The position numbers were made by a program, and so were the translations under genes. A stretch of 47,740 nt of DNA from an uncultured Lachnospiraceae bacterium (lineage in GTDB: Bacteria; Bacillota; Clostridia; Lachnospirales; Lachnospiraceae): contig CALWRT010000018.1 of assembly GCA_944384015.1 (NCBI GenBank), positions 1 through 47,740 of the forward strand, read 5' to 3'. Below are positions 26,345 to 34,971 of this stretch, one piece after another. Position 1 is the stretch's first letter. The number at the start of each line of letters is the position of its first letter. The notes beneath the pieces were generated by a model. The model made no database searches and had not been told where the DNA came from. It saw only the letters and a list, made by a program, of their open reading frames with translations.

Positions 26345-27528
26345 AGCTTCCCATCCTTTCCATCCATATGAAGATACACATCCCTGCCCGCCGCGCACAG
26401 AAGGGCCAACAGGAGAAAGGCATAGACGATCATCGGCACCGCCTCCCCTTTGGTCAGGAATAATGTGTAAGATACATAAGAAATCAACACGTGCAATACC
26501 GGCAGGAACATCCGCCGAGACGCGGCGAGGGCATACACCACCGCCAGGATATCCACAAGGTACCCGTAGCGCTCATGCATAAACGGCAGGAAATATACGG
26601 TCAATATCCCATAGAAGAGAGCCATCTGCAGGATGAATCCCTTGGTCATTGGATAACGCTTCTTGGCCATATAGTACATTACACAGATCAGAATACTGAT
26701 GATCAGACATTTGCCCAATGTGGAATAGGTCACAAGCAGGGCCTCGGGAGTAATCATCTCATAGATATTGGGCCAGCTGAGGGTCAGCGCCCAGGTATCC
26801 GTATATCCCTGATCCAGATAGACCATGAGAAGCTCTGTAAAAGGCCGTCCCGCAATCCATGCAGGAATAATGCTGAGCACGTAGAACAGCGGAAGGAGGA
26901 AGAAATGCTCCACCCGCACCCTCTTGTGCACCCAGAGAATCACCAGCACCGGGAAGATGAACAGCGCTTGCAGCTTCAAGCAGAAGGCAAGGCTATAGAA
27001 CACCATGGCCGCCAGCGGCCTCTCTTTCAGAAAATAATAGATACTGCACAGAAGGAACAGCGTGTAAATCACATCACACTGGCACCAAAGGGCACTGTTC
27101 GCCGCGACCGTGGGCAGCACAAACACAAACCCATAGGCGAAAAAGCCCCGATTCCTGGAGCCGGTCAGTTCATACACCAGCTTCCCCGCCATGACCGCCG
27201 CCGCCACGTCCAGCACGCTCATACAGATTTTATAAGTGTACATCGGATCAAAGGGCAGCCCCTCAATAAACACAAGAAAATACATGAACAGGGGCGAATA
27301 ATCGTACCAATCATACGCCAACGAGCGCATACCGCCGTATTTCTCAATCTCAGCAAACCACAGCTCCCAGTACCCCGTATAGTCCTGGGATATATAAGAC
27401 AGACAGGCCGCGCGCATTCCAATTCCCAGCGCCGTCACAGCCGCTAGGAAAAGCAGCTGGGTCACCGTCAGCTGAATATGTCCAACCGTCAGCTTCTTAT
27501 GGAATATCGGCCGAAACTCCTTATTCAC
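26311..27528 (-). CDS. GT-C-like mannosyltransferase-type membrane protein
   Basis: A 405-residue membrane protein. The first periplasmic-type loop is SYISQDYTGYWELWF with Asp49 in the GT-C catalytic position. YDYSPLFMYFL follows, and the late motif FMHERYGYLVD (317-327) is typical of the DUF2029/GT87-like and related polyprenyl-sugar transferases. The start is GTG 27528, chosen because GGGAGG lies 9 bases upstream and GTGAATAA gives an 8-base overlap with the preceding stop; the open frame upstream to 27627 lacks support. The gene just upstream is a diverged paralogue lacking these motifs. Confidence 0.82.
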   Translation of the reverse strand: MNKEFRPIFHKKLTVGHIQLTVTQLLFLAAVTALGIGMRAACLSYISQDYTGYWELWFAEIEKYGGMRSLAYDWYDYSPLFMYFLVFIEGLPFDPMYTYKICMSVLDVAAAVMAGKLVYELTGSRNRGFFAYGFVFVLPTVAANSALWCQCDVIYTLFLLCSIYYFLKERPLAAMVFYSLAFCLKLQALFIFPVLVILWVHKRVRVEHFFLLPLFYVLSIIPAWIAGRPFTELLMVYLDQGYTDTWALTLSWPNIYEMITPEALLVTYSTLGKCLIISILICVMYYMAKKRYPMTKGFILQMALFYGILTVYFLPFMHERYGYLVDILAVVYALAASRRMFLPVLHVLISYVSYTLFLTKGEAVPMIVYAFLLLALLCAAGRDVYLHMDGKDGKLWDRPQAEQAN

Positions 27529-28705
27529 CGCTGATTCCTCCCTTCTGCGCAGCATCCGCTTCCTCCCACGGGCGAAGGAATACGTCCCTTCCTGCCAGCA
27601 GAAGAAGCGCCAGCATTCCAAGGGCATAGTATCCCAGCGGGAATCTGGACACGCCTGTCAAGCATATCTGATACATGGAAAAGGACAAAATCAGCTGTCC
27701 CAGCGCGAAGTAGAACTTCCGCTTACAGAAAAACAGCAGAAGCACCGCGAACACATCTGCCAGCAGCCCGCTTCTGGCGTTCATATGAGGAGCCACGTAT
27801 GGAACCAGCATACAGAAAAACATGCATAACTCCGTCACATATTCTGGGTTCCCAAATCTCGCGGCCCTTCCCCTGGCGATGACGGCATAGATACAGCCCA
27901 GCACAAGCGCGCCGGTCAGACAGAGTCCCGCGATAAAATATTCGGAAGTAAAATCGGAAGGGCCTAGCAGCTGATAGACATTGCACCAGTTGTCCGTCAG
28001 CACCGCCGAGCTGTCGGCGGCCCATCCTGTGAAGGCTCCATCCACCCCGTTCAGGAACCGCCTCCCTACTTCCGTCAGCGTATCAGTCTGCCCCAAAGCC
28101 CGGGCCATATCCGCCGCGTCCGCAATACCCTTTAACACCTTAGGCGCAGCCGCCTCGTTGCCGTACCCGAACAGCAGCTGCTGTACATCCGTTCCAAGCA
28201 GGAGTCTCGCCGCCCCAGCCGCCGCCGTGACCACGATGCCTGCTCCTGACAGCCTGCCGGCAGCCCAGAACAGCAGGAACACCGGAAGCAGAAAGACTGC
28301 CTGTATATTCAGCAGCAGACCAGCCCCGTACAGAATAGCTCCCGCTGTCCGCTTCCCCATCAGAACCGCGGCCACGCCGGCAAAGCAGGCCAGCACATAG
28401 AAGCCGTCCGGCTTCTGCCAGTAAGAACTTAAGACAGTCAATGTGGGAAGTATCAGAAAAACACCGTAACAGGTCAGGCCAGCGGTCAGACTGTTCTTAC
28501 ATCTCCATACACAGATACCGGCCAGAAGGGCCAGCGCCATATCTCTCAGTCCATACCAGCCGGTAAATCCGTCCATCAGCACCAGGCGGATCACCGCGGC
28601 AGCCCCTGTCATCGCCGTGAACATGAGCAGATCCAGGAACCGTACCCAGGTGCCTCTTATCTTCCATTTCAATTCCAGAAAATATCGGAAAAAGTTATCG
28701 ATCAT
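27521..28705 (-). CDS. degenerate paralogue of the neighbouring GT-C membrane protein
   Basis: A 394-residue membrane protein that aligns by eye with the downstream 405-residue protein. YGVFLILPTL matches YGFVFVLPTV, LLLNIQAVFLLPVFLLFW matches FCLKLQALFIFPVLVILW, and ALLLLAGRDVFLRP matches ALLCAAGRDVYLHM. It lacks the first catalytic loop with its SQDYTGYWELW and the following YDYSPLF segment. MHERYG has become MNARSG (308-313). It may be an inactive partner, a regulator, or a decaying duplicate, although the frame is intact and it overlaps its paralogue by 8 bases. It starts 13 bp after the stop of the GT2 gene. Confidence 0.75.
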   Translation of the reverse strand: MIDNFFRYFLELKWKIRGTWVRFLDLLMFTAMTGAAAVIRLVLMDGFTGWYGLRDMALALLAGICVWRCKNSLTAGLTCYGVFLILPTLTVLSSYWQKPDGFYVLACFAGVAAVLMGKRTAGAILYGAGLLLNIQAVFLLPVFLLFWAAGRLSGAGIVVTAAAGAARLLLGTDVQQLLFGYGNEAAAPKVLKGIADAADMARALGQTDTLTEVGRRFLNGVDGAFTGWAADSSAVLTDNWCNVYQLLGPSDFTSEYFIAGLCLTGALVLGCIYAVIARGRAARFGNPEYVTELCMFFCMLVPYVAPHMNARSGLLADVFAVLLLFFCKRKFYFALGQLILSFSMYQICLTGVSRFPLGYYALGMLALLLLAGRDVFLRPWEEADAAQKGGISGE

Positions 28706-28718
28706 CTCTTACTCCGTC

Positions 28719-29720
28719 TTAGGAAACGCTGATTCCATCAGAGTTTCCCTTATCTTCGCCGTCCTCATCTCCGAGATATTCCCGGATAATGAACTTGGGC
28801 CTTGCCTTGGCTTCCATATAAATCTTACCGATATATTCCCCGATCACACCGATGGCCAAAATCTGCAGCCCTCCGATGGCCCAGATGGACACAATCGTAG
28901 ACGTCCAGCCGCTGATCGTGTTCCCCAGCAAGTGCTGGACCAAAGAATAAATCAACATCAGAATACTCACCGCGAAAATCAGCACTCCCAGAGAAGTAAT
29001 CATACGGATCGGCTTGATGCTGAACGATGTGATACCGTCCATGGCGAACGCCATCATCTTCTTCAGCGGATATTTGGACTCTCCCGCGAACCGCTCGTTC
29101 CTCTCATAGGTGACAACGGCAGAATCATAGCCGATGAGGGGCACAATTCCCCTGAGGAATAAATTAACTTCTTTAAACTTCTCCAGGTCATACAGGCTGC
29201 GCTTGCTCATTAGGCGGCAGTCAGCATGGTTATATACAATGTCCACTCCCATAGCCAGCATCAGCTTGTAGAAGCTCTGAGCCGTGAATTTCTTAAAGAA
29301 GGTATCCTTCTTCCTTGAACTTCTCACTCCATATACAATGTCGCAGCCTTCATAGTATTTATCCACGAACTTTTCTATGACTCCCACATCGTCCTGAAGA
29401 TCCGCATCCATGGAAATCGTCATGTCTGAATGCTCCTTGGCCTCCATCAAGCCCGCCAGCAGGGCGTTCTGATGCCCCTTATTCCTGGAGAGGCATAAGC
29501 CTACGAACAGAGGGTCTTCCTCGTGCAGTTCACGGATGATCGGCCAAGTCCGGTCCTTCGAGCCGTCATTCACAAACATTACTCGGCTTCTCGGAGATAT
29601 CTTCCCCTTCTCAATCAGCCCGTACATCACCTGCTTCAGCTGCCTGGCCGTCTCCGGCAGCACTTCCTCTTCATTGTAGCAGGGAAGCACCATATACAGG
29701 ATATCCTGTCTTGTCTCCAT
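28719..29720 (-). CDS. family 2 glycosyltransferase with two C-terminal helices
   Basis: A 333-residue polyprenyl-phosphate glycosyltransferase of the DPM/GtrB/PglC-like group. NDGSKD at 51-56, a full DADLQDD at 105-111, FAGESKYPLKKM before the membrane part, and two helices at about 230-290. It would charge undecaprenyl phosphate with a sugar for the GT-C pair encoded next. ATG 29720 with AAGGAGG is the start; the longer frame upstream has no support. The last residues (GNSDGISVS) and the TAA are encoded by a 27 bp palindromic repeat at 28722-28748, an unusual recruited C-terminus. Confidence 0.9.
   Translation of the reverse strand: METRQDILYMVLPCYNEEEVLPETARQLKQVMYGLIEKGKISPRSRVMFVNDGSKDRTWPIIRELHEEDPLFVGLCLSRNKGHQNALLAGLMEAKEHSDMTISMDADLQDDVGVIEKFVDKYYEGCDIVYGVRSSRKKDTFFKKFTAQSFYKLMLAMGVDIVYNHADCRLMSKRSLYDLEKFKEVNLFLRGIVPLIGYDSAVVTYERNERFAGESKYPLKKMMAFAMDGITSFSIKPIRMITSLGVLIFAVSILMLIYSLVQHLLGNTISGWTSTIVSIWAIGGLQILAIGVIGEYIGKIYMEAKARPKFIIREYLGDEDGEDKGNSDGISVS
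28722..28748. repeat. short palindromic repeat, copy 2 (coding)
   Basis: GGAAACGCTGAT and ATCAGAGTTTCC arms around a 3-base loop. This copy lies inside the 3' end of the GT2 gene at 28719-29720; read on the minus strand it supplies the last nine codons, and TAA follows at its edge. Confidence 0.75.
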
Positions 29721-29781
29721 GTCTATCCTCCTTGCAGTCCAACGCTCTTGCAGTACACTTGCCCCTTCGCGGAGCAAATTC

Positions 29782-29811
29782 GGCGCTGGCAACGCTGTTG
29801 CCCCAGGCGCC
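29782..29811. other. GC-rich hairpin downstream of rmlD
   Basis: GGCAAC-GCT-GTTGCC nested inside GGCGC...GCGCC. On the minus strand it follows the rmlD stop (29824) and precedes the next ribosome site, without a T run. It may be a processing or partial attenuation hairpin. Confidence 0.4.
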
Positions 29812-29823
29812 CTATCTCATGCG

Positions 29824-30684
29824 TTAGAATCCCGCTTCCTTCATGTAATCCGCAATCGCCTCTTCCCAGGAAGCGAACGTATAATCGGTGGTCAGACGCA
29901 GCATATAATTGTCCAATACCGAATATGCCGGCCTGGGAGCCGCCGTTGGGCAGTCCTTGGCATATTCCTCTGTGGTGATGCCTTCTACCTCTGTCTTCTT
30001 CCCGGCCAGGCGGAATACCTCCCGGGCGAAATCTGCCCAGCTGCATATCCCCTCGCAAGTGCCATGAAACAGCCCATAATTGTCTGTGGGAAGCAGGTAG
30101 GCGATCATCTTCGCCAACTCCATCGCGCTTGTCGGGTTCCCAATCTGATCTTTGACCACACGGACTTTATCGTGCGTCTCGGACAGACGCAGCATCGTCC
30201 TGGCAAAATTCTTGCCGTCCCCGTACAGCCATGCGGTGCGGATGATAAAATGCCGGTCGGAGAACTCCTTGACAAACTCCTCCCCAGCCAGCTTCGTCGC
30301 CCCGTACATACTCTTGGGTCCCGTCTTGTCGAACTCCGTGTAGGGCCTCGTCCCATCCCCGGCGAACACATAGTCTGTGGACACCTGTATCAGCTTCGCC
30401 CCTGTCTCCTGGGCGGCAATGCTCAAATTCCTCGGACCGACGGCGTTGATCCGGTATGCGTTGTCCCCGTCCTTCTCACACAGATCCACCGCCGTGTGAG
30501 CCGCGCAGTTGATCACCGCATAGGGCTTGATCTCTCTTACAAAACGCAGTACCTCGTCCACCTTCGTGATATCCAGCTCTTCCACATCGGTATTAACCAG
30601 CTCATATTCCCGGCTGCCCTCGTACACCCGGTTGATGGCCCTTCCAAGCTGCCCGTTACAGCCCGTCACTATCAGCTTTTTCAT
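29824..30684 (-). CDS. rmlD: dTDP-4-dehydrorhamnose reductase
   Basis: A 286-residue short-chain dehydrogenase. GCNGQLG (8-14) binds NAD(P)H. The catalytic set is Thr103 in STDYVF plus Tyr127 and Lys131 in YGATK. The enzyme reduces dTDP-4-keto-L-rhamnose to dTDP-L-rhamnose in the cytoplasm. rmlA, rmlB and rmlC are not in the window. ATG 30684 has GGAGGAGTGGAAG just upstream and sits 29 bases inside the end of the DUF2304 gene. The grouping with DUF2304 and a GT2 upstream points to a rhamnose-containing polymer. Confidence 0.93.
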   Translation of the reverse strand: MKKLIVTGCNGQLGRAINRVYEGSREYELVNTDVEELDITKVDEVLRFVREIKPYAVINCAAHTAVDLCEKDGDNAYRINAVGPRNLSIAAQETGAKLIQVSTDYVFAGDGTRPYTEFDKTGPKSMYGATKLAGEEFVKEFSDRHFIIRTAWLYGDGKNFARTMLRLSETHDKVRVVKDQIGNPTSAMELAKMIAYLLPTDNYGLFHGTCEGICSWADFAREVFRLAGKKTEVEGITTEEYAKDCPTAAPRPAYSVLDNYMLRLTTDYTFASWEEAIADYMKEAGF

Positions 30685-31063
30685 CCTTCCACTCCTCCTT
30701 AAGCTCCTCAAGCTGCTGCTCCATCTGCTTGATCCGATCCTCATTCAAGGCTATGATCTGTGTCAGCTTGCGCAGCTTCGTAGACATTCTCGACAGAGAC
30801 ACTGTCAAGGTATAAATAATCATCAGGGAAAAACAAAATCCCAGAAAAAAAATCATATTCACCGGCGCGTCAATCCCGAGGAAACGGGCAATGATCACCA
30901 TTGACCGAGGAAACGCCGCGAAAATCGCCAAGGCAATACAGACAAACAGCCACGACAGAGCATACTTGAGCTCCAGGCTCTTTCTGCGTATCATATTGAC
31001 AATCGCGATCAGCGACACCGCCAGGGCAAGCAGGATGGTTATCTGAAGCTTCGCCGTCATCAT
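30656..31063 (-). CDS. DUF2304 membrane protein
   Basis: A 135-residue protein: one N-terminal helix (about 7-23), a second at about 35-52, a third at about 68-90, then a charged coiled-coil tail (about 95-130) rich in Glu, Lys and Gln. This is the DUF2304 layout. These proteins are regularly encoded just after a DPM-like GT2, as here (4-base ATGA overlap at 31060-31063), and probably act as its membrane partner, in the way GtrA or DPM accessory subunits do. Its role is inferred from this association. Confidence 0.87.
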   Translation of the reverse strand: MMTAKLQITILLALAVSLIAIVNMIRRKSLELKYALSWLFVCIALAIFAAFPRSMVIIARFLGIDAPVNMIFFLGFCFSLMIIYTLTVSLSRMSTKLRKLTQIIALNEDRIKQMEQQLEELKEEWKDEKADSDGL

Positions 31064-31767
31064 AAGCCTCTCCCCCTTCGTTTCCTCATGCGCTCCATCA
31101 GGATCGCCAGTGTCACCTTCACCATATAGTACACAGACCGCCCGGCAGAAATCGATGAGACGCCGGCCTGGCGCTCCCTCATAATCACCGGGACTTCCAT
31201 CACCTTCTTGCCCATATTTAATATGGTAACCACGCTCTCTGGCTCAGGATAGTCCACCGGGTAATCTTCCGAATAGATCTTCATCACATCCCGGTTCACC
31301 ATCCGCATGCCGGAAGTAGGATCCAGGACGCTCTTGCCTGTCAGGAAGCGGATCAGAAGACTGAAATACCGGATACCGAACCGGCGAAGCCCTGAAGACT
31401 GAAATCCCTCTTTGTTGATAAAGCGGGAGCCGATGACCATGTCCGCATCGTTGGCCTCCAGATAGTCTGCCATGGCATTCAGATATTTCGCGTCGTGCTG
31501 ACCGTCGCCGTCAAACTGCACGGCCACATCGTAGCCGTTCCTCCAAGCATAGAGATAGCCCGTCTGCACGGCTCCTCCTATGCCTAAATTCACCGGAAGA
31601 TTGATGATGTTCATCCCCATCTGGGTACAGAAACGCATCGTCCCGTCCTGACTGCAGTCGTTGATGATAATATAGTCAAATCCAGGGGCGTTCTCCCGGA
31701 TATCCTCTACCGTATTTACAATACTCTCGATTTCGTTATATGCGGGAATAATTACAATCTTTTTCAT
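31060..31767 (-). CDS. DPM-like family 2 glycosyltransferase
   Basis: A 235-residue soluble GT-A enzyme without membrane helices. NDCSQDGT at 36-43 and DGDGQHD at 86-92, the dolichol-phosphate mannosyltransferase-type motif. It likely transfers a sugar to undecaprenyl phosphate with the DUF2304 protein as membrane anchor. TTAAGGGGAATTT precedes the ATG. A hairpin-rich gap of about 190 bp separates it from the DHHW gene upstream, so it may head its own transcript. Confidence 0.88.
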   Translation of the reverse strand: MKKIVIIPAYNEIESIVNTVEDIRENAPGFDYIIINDCSQDGTMRFCTQMGMNIINLPVNLGIGGAVQTGYLYAWRNGYDVAVQFDGDGQHDAKYLNAMADYLEANDADMVIGSRFINKEGFQSSGLRRFGIRYFSLLIRFLTGKSVLDPTSGMRMVNRDVMKIYSEDYPVDYPEPESVVTILNMGKKVMEVPVIMRERQAGVSSISAGRSVYYMVKVTLAILMERMRKRRGRGL

Positions 31768-31823
31768 AAATTCCCCTTAATCCTCTATCACAATTCCACG
31801 TTTTTTGACCTCAGTACGAACAT

Positions 31824-31923
31824 GCCCGCTTCAGCGGGCAGTACAATAAACAAAAGCCCTCGCCGGCATAACCGCCCAGGCCTGCGCGAAGCCTGTACAT
31901 CTCTCCTTTGAGGCTGGGCTTTT
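31824..31923. other. structured intergenic region
   Basis: The 193 bp gap (31768-31960) holds a perfect 7 bp stem GCCCGCT/AGCGGGC (31824-31839). Next to it is a long-range stem AAAAGCCC (31852-31859) with GGGCTTTT (31916-31923). Inside this is CAGGC (31877-31881) with GCCTG (31891-31895). T runs flank the outer stem on both strands. It may be a bidirectional terminator or a structured RNA. No known riboswitch class fitted by eye. Confidence 0.45.
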
Positions 31924-31960
31924 TAAGTTATAGTACCATTTCCTGTTCATTTTTGCAAGT

Positions 31961-33382
31961 TCAGCGAAAGTCGAACAGGTCCGCATGATAGCCAACAGGC
32001 GCCGTAATGGCCTTCGGATTATACATAACCACGACAATGTCTGGTTTCGTCTCCTCCACATACTTCTCCAGGCTTCCCCGGAAATGCCTCAGGTCAATAA
32101 CCGACAAATGTTCAATTGCCGTGGACAGATAAGGCGCTGTGGACAGCCCGAAGGAATCCTTCAGGAGAAGTACCCTCTTCCCATTATTCACCAGCTCATT
32201 TTCCACTTCCACCAGCGCCTGGTCGTCTCGGAAATAGGCGGCGTAAGGGTTCTTCGTATAATAGTCTCCCCGCTCCAGCTGACTTTCATCCAGGAATGCC
32301 TGGGCAAAATTACCGCTGTAAATGTCTCCTGCAGCCACAATATCCATGGAAAAGGCCGTCTCATATTCCGGCAGCACAAGCTCCATATCATCCAGCGGCA
32401 CATAGCCAATACCCGTCTTTTTGCCGAGAGCTCCCAGAAACAAGTCGTCGATCACCTCTGTCTCGTACACGTCGGGATCTACTTTCCCCAAGTCAAAATC
32501 CTCCCCATAAGACAGGTTCAGCTGTTCCAGTATCTCCCCTGCCGCCCACAGGCCGGTAGAAGGCTTCCAGTGATGATCCGACGCGTAGAAGGCGCTGTCA
32601 AAATCCATATCCTTCACAATCTCATCCCGCAGATCCAGAGCCGGTACTTCTGCCTCGGCCAGCCCCTCCATCAGGCGGTCCGCGTTGGAGTTCGTGTAAT
32701 CATCCAGCCCTTCCGGGAGCTGATTGTCGTATTTATTAATTTTACACGGCGTCTGTACGTACAAAAATTCTGCCCCTGTCTCCTGCACAAACCGGGCGAA
32801 TTCCACAAGATTATCCGTGCAGATTTCCATATCTTCCTCAGTCAAATCATCGCTTAGGAATGTCAGCAGCCCGTTGTCCATCTTCACCACCACGTCGTCC
32901 CCGTCAATGATCCGGCTCCCCAGCACCTTCTGAATACCGATATATGCTTCGATAGCCGCCGTCCGTCCCGGCACGTGCTCATTGCAGTATGTCTCCACCT
33001 CCGAGATTGCGGACAGAATACGTGCGTTCACATCTGTCAGCCGTTCGTAGAAGCCCCCTTCTTCCTGGGTAGCCTCCTCCTCGAAGGGATATCGCTCTTC
33101 CAGATTCACTGCCTCCGTCTTCGTGTAAATGGTTCCGTCCGCTTCCACTTCCTGAACCGTCTGTTCGTCGTCTGCTCCTTCACTCTGCGCAGTATCAGAT
33201 ACGTCCTCCTGCCCGCCTTTTTCCTGGACGCTGTCTTCCTGCCCTCCGGCAGTTATCCCCGCGGCAGTCTGGATCCTCCTGGCCGCCAGGGGCAGCAGAA
33301 GGCCTGCCATATTGACGATCAAGATCAGCAGGAAAGCTGCCAATACAATATGCTGTTTTCCTATTTTCCGTTGTTTTTTCAT
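31961..33382 (-). CDS. DHHW family protein (AlgX/AlgJ-like O-acylation partner)
   Basis: A 473-residue protein. One N-terminal membrane anchor (about 12-33) is followed by an acidic linker (about 40-100) and an SGNH/AlgX-like extracytoplasmic domain. The signature DHHW is at 269-272. LLLKDSFG (about 397-404) holds the serine block of this fold. Together with the MBOAT gene just upstream it forms a PatA/PatB- or AlgI/AlgJ-like pair. The MBOAT protein passes an acyl group across the membrane and this protein moves it to the polysaccharide. The 130 bp gap between the two genes contains a palindromic repeat. Confidence 0.88.
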   Translation of the reverse strand: MKKQRKIGKQHIVLAAFLLILIVNMAGLLLPLAARRIQTAAGITAGGQEDSVQEKGGQEDVSDTAQSEGADDEQTVQEVEADGTIYTKTEAVNLEERYPFEEEATQEEGGFYERLTDVNARILSAISEVETYCNEHVPGRTAAIEAYIGIQKVLGSRIIDGDDVVVKMDNGLLTFLSDDLTEEDMEICTDNLVEFARFVQETGAEFLYVQTPCKINKYDNQLPEGLDDYTNSNADRLMEGLAEAEVPALDLRDEIVKDMDFDSAFYASDHHWKPSTGLWAAGEILEQLNLSYGEDFDLGKVDPDVYETEVIDDLFLGALGKKTGIGYVPLDDMELVLPEYETAFSMDIVAAGDIYSGNFAQAFLDESQLERGDYYTKNPYAAYFRDDQALVEVENELVNNGKRVLLLKDSFGLSTAPYLSTAIEHLSVIDLRHFRGSLEKYVEETKPDIVVVMYNPKAITAPVGYHADLFDFR

Positions 33383-33485
33383 TCTGTCATCTCCATGTCT
33401 GCCAGATCCCAGCAGTTCAAGCCCGCGCTATTCGCGAAGCGGTATTGTCTATTACAAATCGTCGCGCATCCTGCGGAGCATTTCA

Positions 33486-33512
33486 GGAAACACTGATTTC
33501 ATCAGCGCTGCC
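33486..33512. repeat. short palindromic repeat, copy 3
   Basis: GGAAACACTGAT and ATCAGCGCTGCC arms; it abuts the TAA stop (33513-33515) of the MBOAT gene. Confidence 0.72.
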
Positions 33513-34925
33513 TTAAAAGTTAAAATATATGAACGGATTGTATGTCCCTTTTACCATATAGATGACTGCGATGCCGAATAGAAGAAAAGCCCCGCACAGC
33601 CGCAGCGTATCGAACAGTCCTTCCTCCCTCCACAGCCCTCTCTTCTGCAGTATTTGCTTCCACGGAATGCAGGCAAGCACTGCCGCCGCCAGGTAGACTC
33701 CGTATTCTCTCAGATAGAGCCAGAAATGGGCATCCACAAGTCCTGTGCTCCCAATCCCCAGCATATTTCCCACAAACCTGCCGGCAATAAAAATATCGTC
33801 GGCCCGGAAAATCACCCAGCCAATACAGACAAACACGAGGGTATACACTCTGGAGAAAGGCCCTAGCTTCTTCTCAAATCCTGTCAGCTTCTCCAGCGTT
33901 AAGAGGACGAAGTACATCAGCCCCCATAGAATAAACGTCCAATTGGCGCCATGCCAGATGCCGGTTAAGCTCCACACCACGAACAAGTTGAGCACCAGTC
34001 TTCCCTTGGACGCTACTCGGCTCCCTCCCATAGGGAAATACACATAATCCCGAAACCAGCTTCCCAGAGAAATATGCCATCTTCTCCAGAACTCCGACAC
34101 GCTCTTGGACACGTATGGATAGTTGAAATTTTCCAAGAATTGGAAACCAAACATTTTACCCAGGCCAATGGCCATATCCGAATATCCGGCGAAATCGAAC
34201 AGAATCTGCAGGGAATAATAAATGCCCCCCAGCCATGCCGTCGCCCATGCCAGATCTCCCCGGCCGATCAGTTCATAGCAGGCGTCAGCTCCCAGGGCCA
34301 GGCTGTTGGCCAGCAGGATTTTCTTCCCGAAGCCCCAGATGAACCTGAGAATCCCCTCATAGAACCCTTGAAGGCTCTCCTGCCTATCCCGAATCTGATT
34401 GGCCACCGTCTCATAGCGCACAATCGGCCCGGCGATCAGCTGAGGAAAAAGAGAGATATACAACCCCACGTTCAGAGGATTCTTCTGGGCCTCTCCCCTG
34501 CCCCTGTAGACATCCAACACATAGGACATCGCCTGGAATGTATAAAAAGAAATACCGATAGGCAGCGCGATCTGTGGAATCTCAATCGGCTGCCTCAGAA
34601 AATAATTCAGATTATTGACTGTAAAATTTAAATATTTGAATACGAACAAAAAGCCCAGATTATAGACGACGGTGAACACCAGCAGGGCCCGTGTGGCGCT
34701 TCTGCTCTGTCTGTGCCGGTCAATCAGCAGTCCCAGCCACCAGTTCACCACAATCGACAAGATCATTAAAACGACGTATACCGGCTCTCCCCAGGCGTAG
34801 AAGAAAATGCTGGCGGCCAGCAGGAACATATTCCGAAAGCCTCTGGACTTCACCACCGGATTATAATAGATCAGCAGCACCAAAGGCAGGTATACAAATA
34901 AAAAAACGGTTGTAGAAAATAGCAT
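33513..34925 (-). CDS. MBOAT family O-acyltransferase
   Basis: A 470-residue polytopic enzyme of the AlgI/DltB/PatA type. FWRRWHISLGSWFRDYVYFP (about 265-284) and TGIWHGANWTFILWG with the invariant His325 are the catalytic landmarks. About eleven helices. It transfers acyl groups from a cytoplasmic donor across the membrane. Its partner is the DHHW protein encoded next. The ATG at 34925 has GGAGATACAGGAG upstream. It ends exactly at a palindromic repeat. Confidence 0.93.
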   Translation of the reverse strand: MLFSTTVFLFVYLPLVLLIYYNPVVKSRGFRNMFLLAASIFFYAWGEPVYVVLMILSIVVNWWLGLLIDRHRQSRSATRALLVFTVVYNLGFLFVFKYLNFTVNNLNYFLRQPIEIPQIALPIGISFYTFQAMSYVLDVYRGRGEAQKNPLNVGLYISLFPQLIAGPIVRYETVANQIRDRQESLQGFYEGILRFIWGFGKKILLANSLALGADACYELIGRGDLAWATAWLGGIYYSLQILFDFAGYSDMAIGLGKMFGFQFLENFNYPYVSKSVSEFWRRWHISLGSWFRDYVYFPMGGSRVASKGRLVLNLFVVWSLTGIWHGANWTFILWGLMYFVLLTLEKLTGFEKKLGPFSRVYTLVFVCIGWVIFRADDIFIAGRFVGNMLGIGSTGLVDAHFWLYLREYGVYLAAAVLACIPWKQILQKRGLWREEGLFDTLRLCGAFLLFGIAVIYMVKGTYNPFIYFNF

Positions 34926-34971
34926 CTCCTGTATCTCCTCGCAGCCTCTACTTCCTTCCTCCGTAGGGCCC

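Noticed and set aside
31852-31923. c-di-GMP, glycine or cobalamin riboswitch
   Set aside because: I compared the minus-strand sequence by eye with the conserved cores of these classes. Only short accidental matches such as GGAGAG and GGTTA were present, without the required arrangement.
31831-32061. Small minus-strand ORF of 76 codons at the end of the DHHW gene
   Set aside because: It overlaps the DHHW coding sequence in another frame and the hairpin region; it has no ribosome site or recognisable motif.
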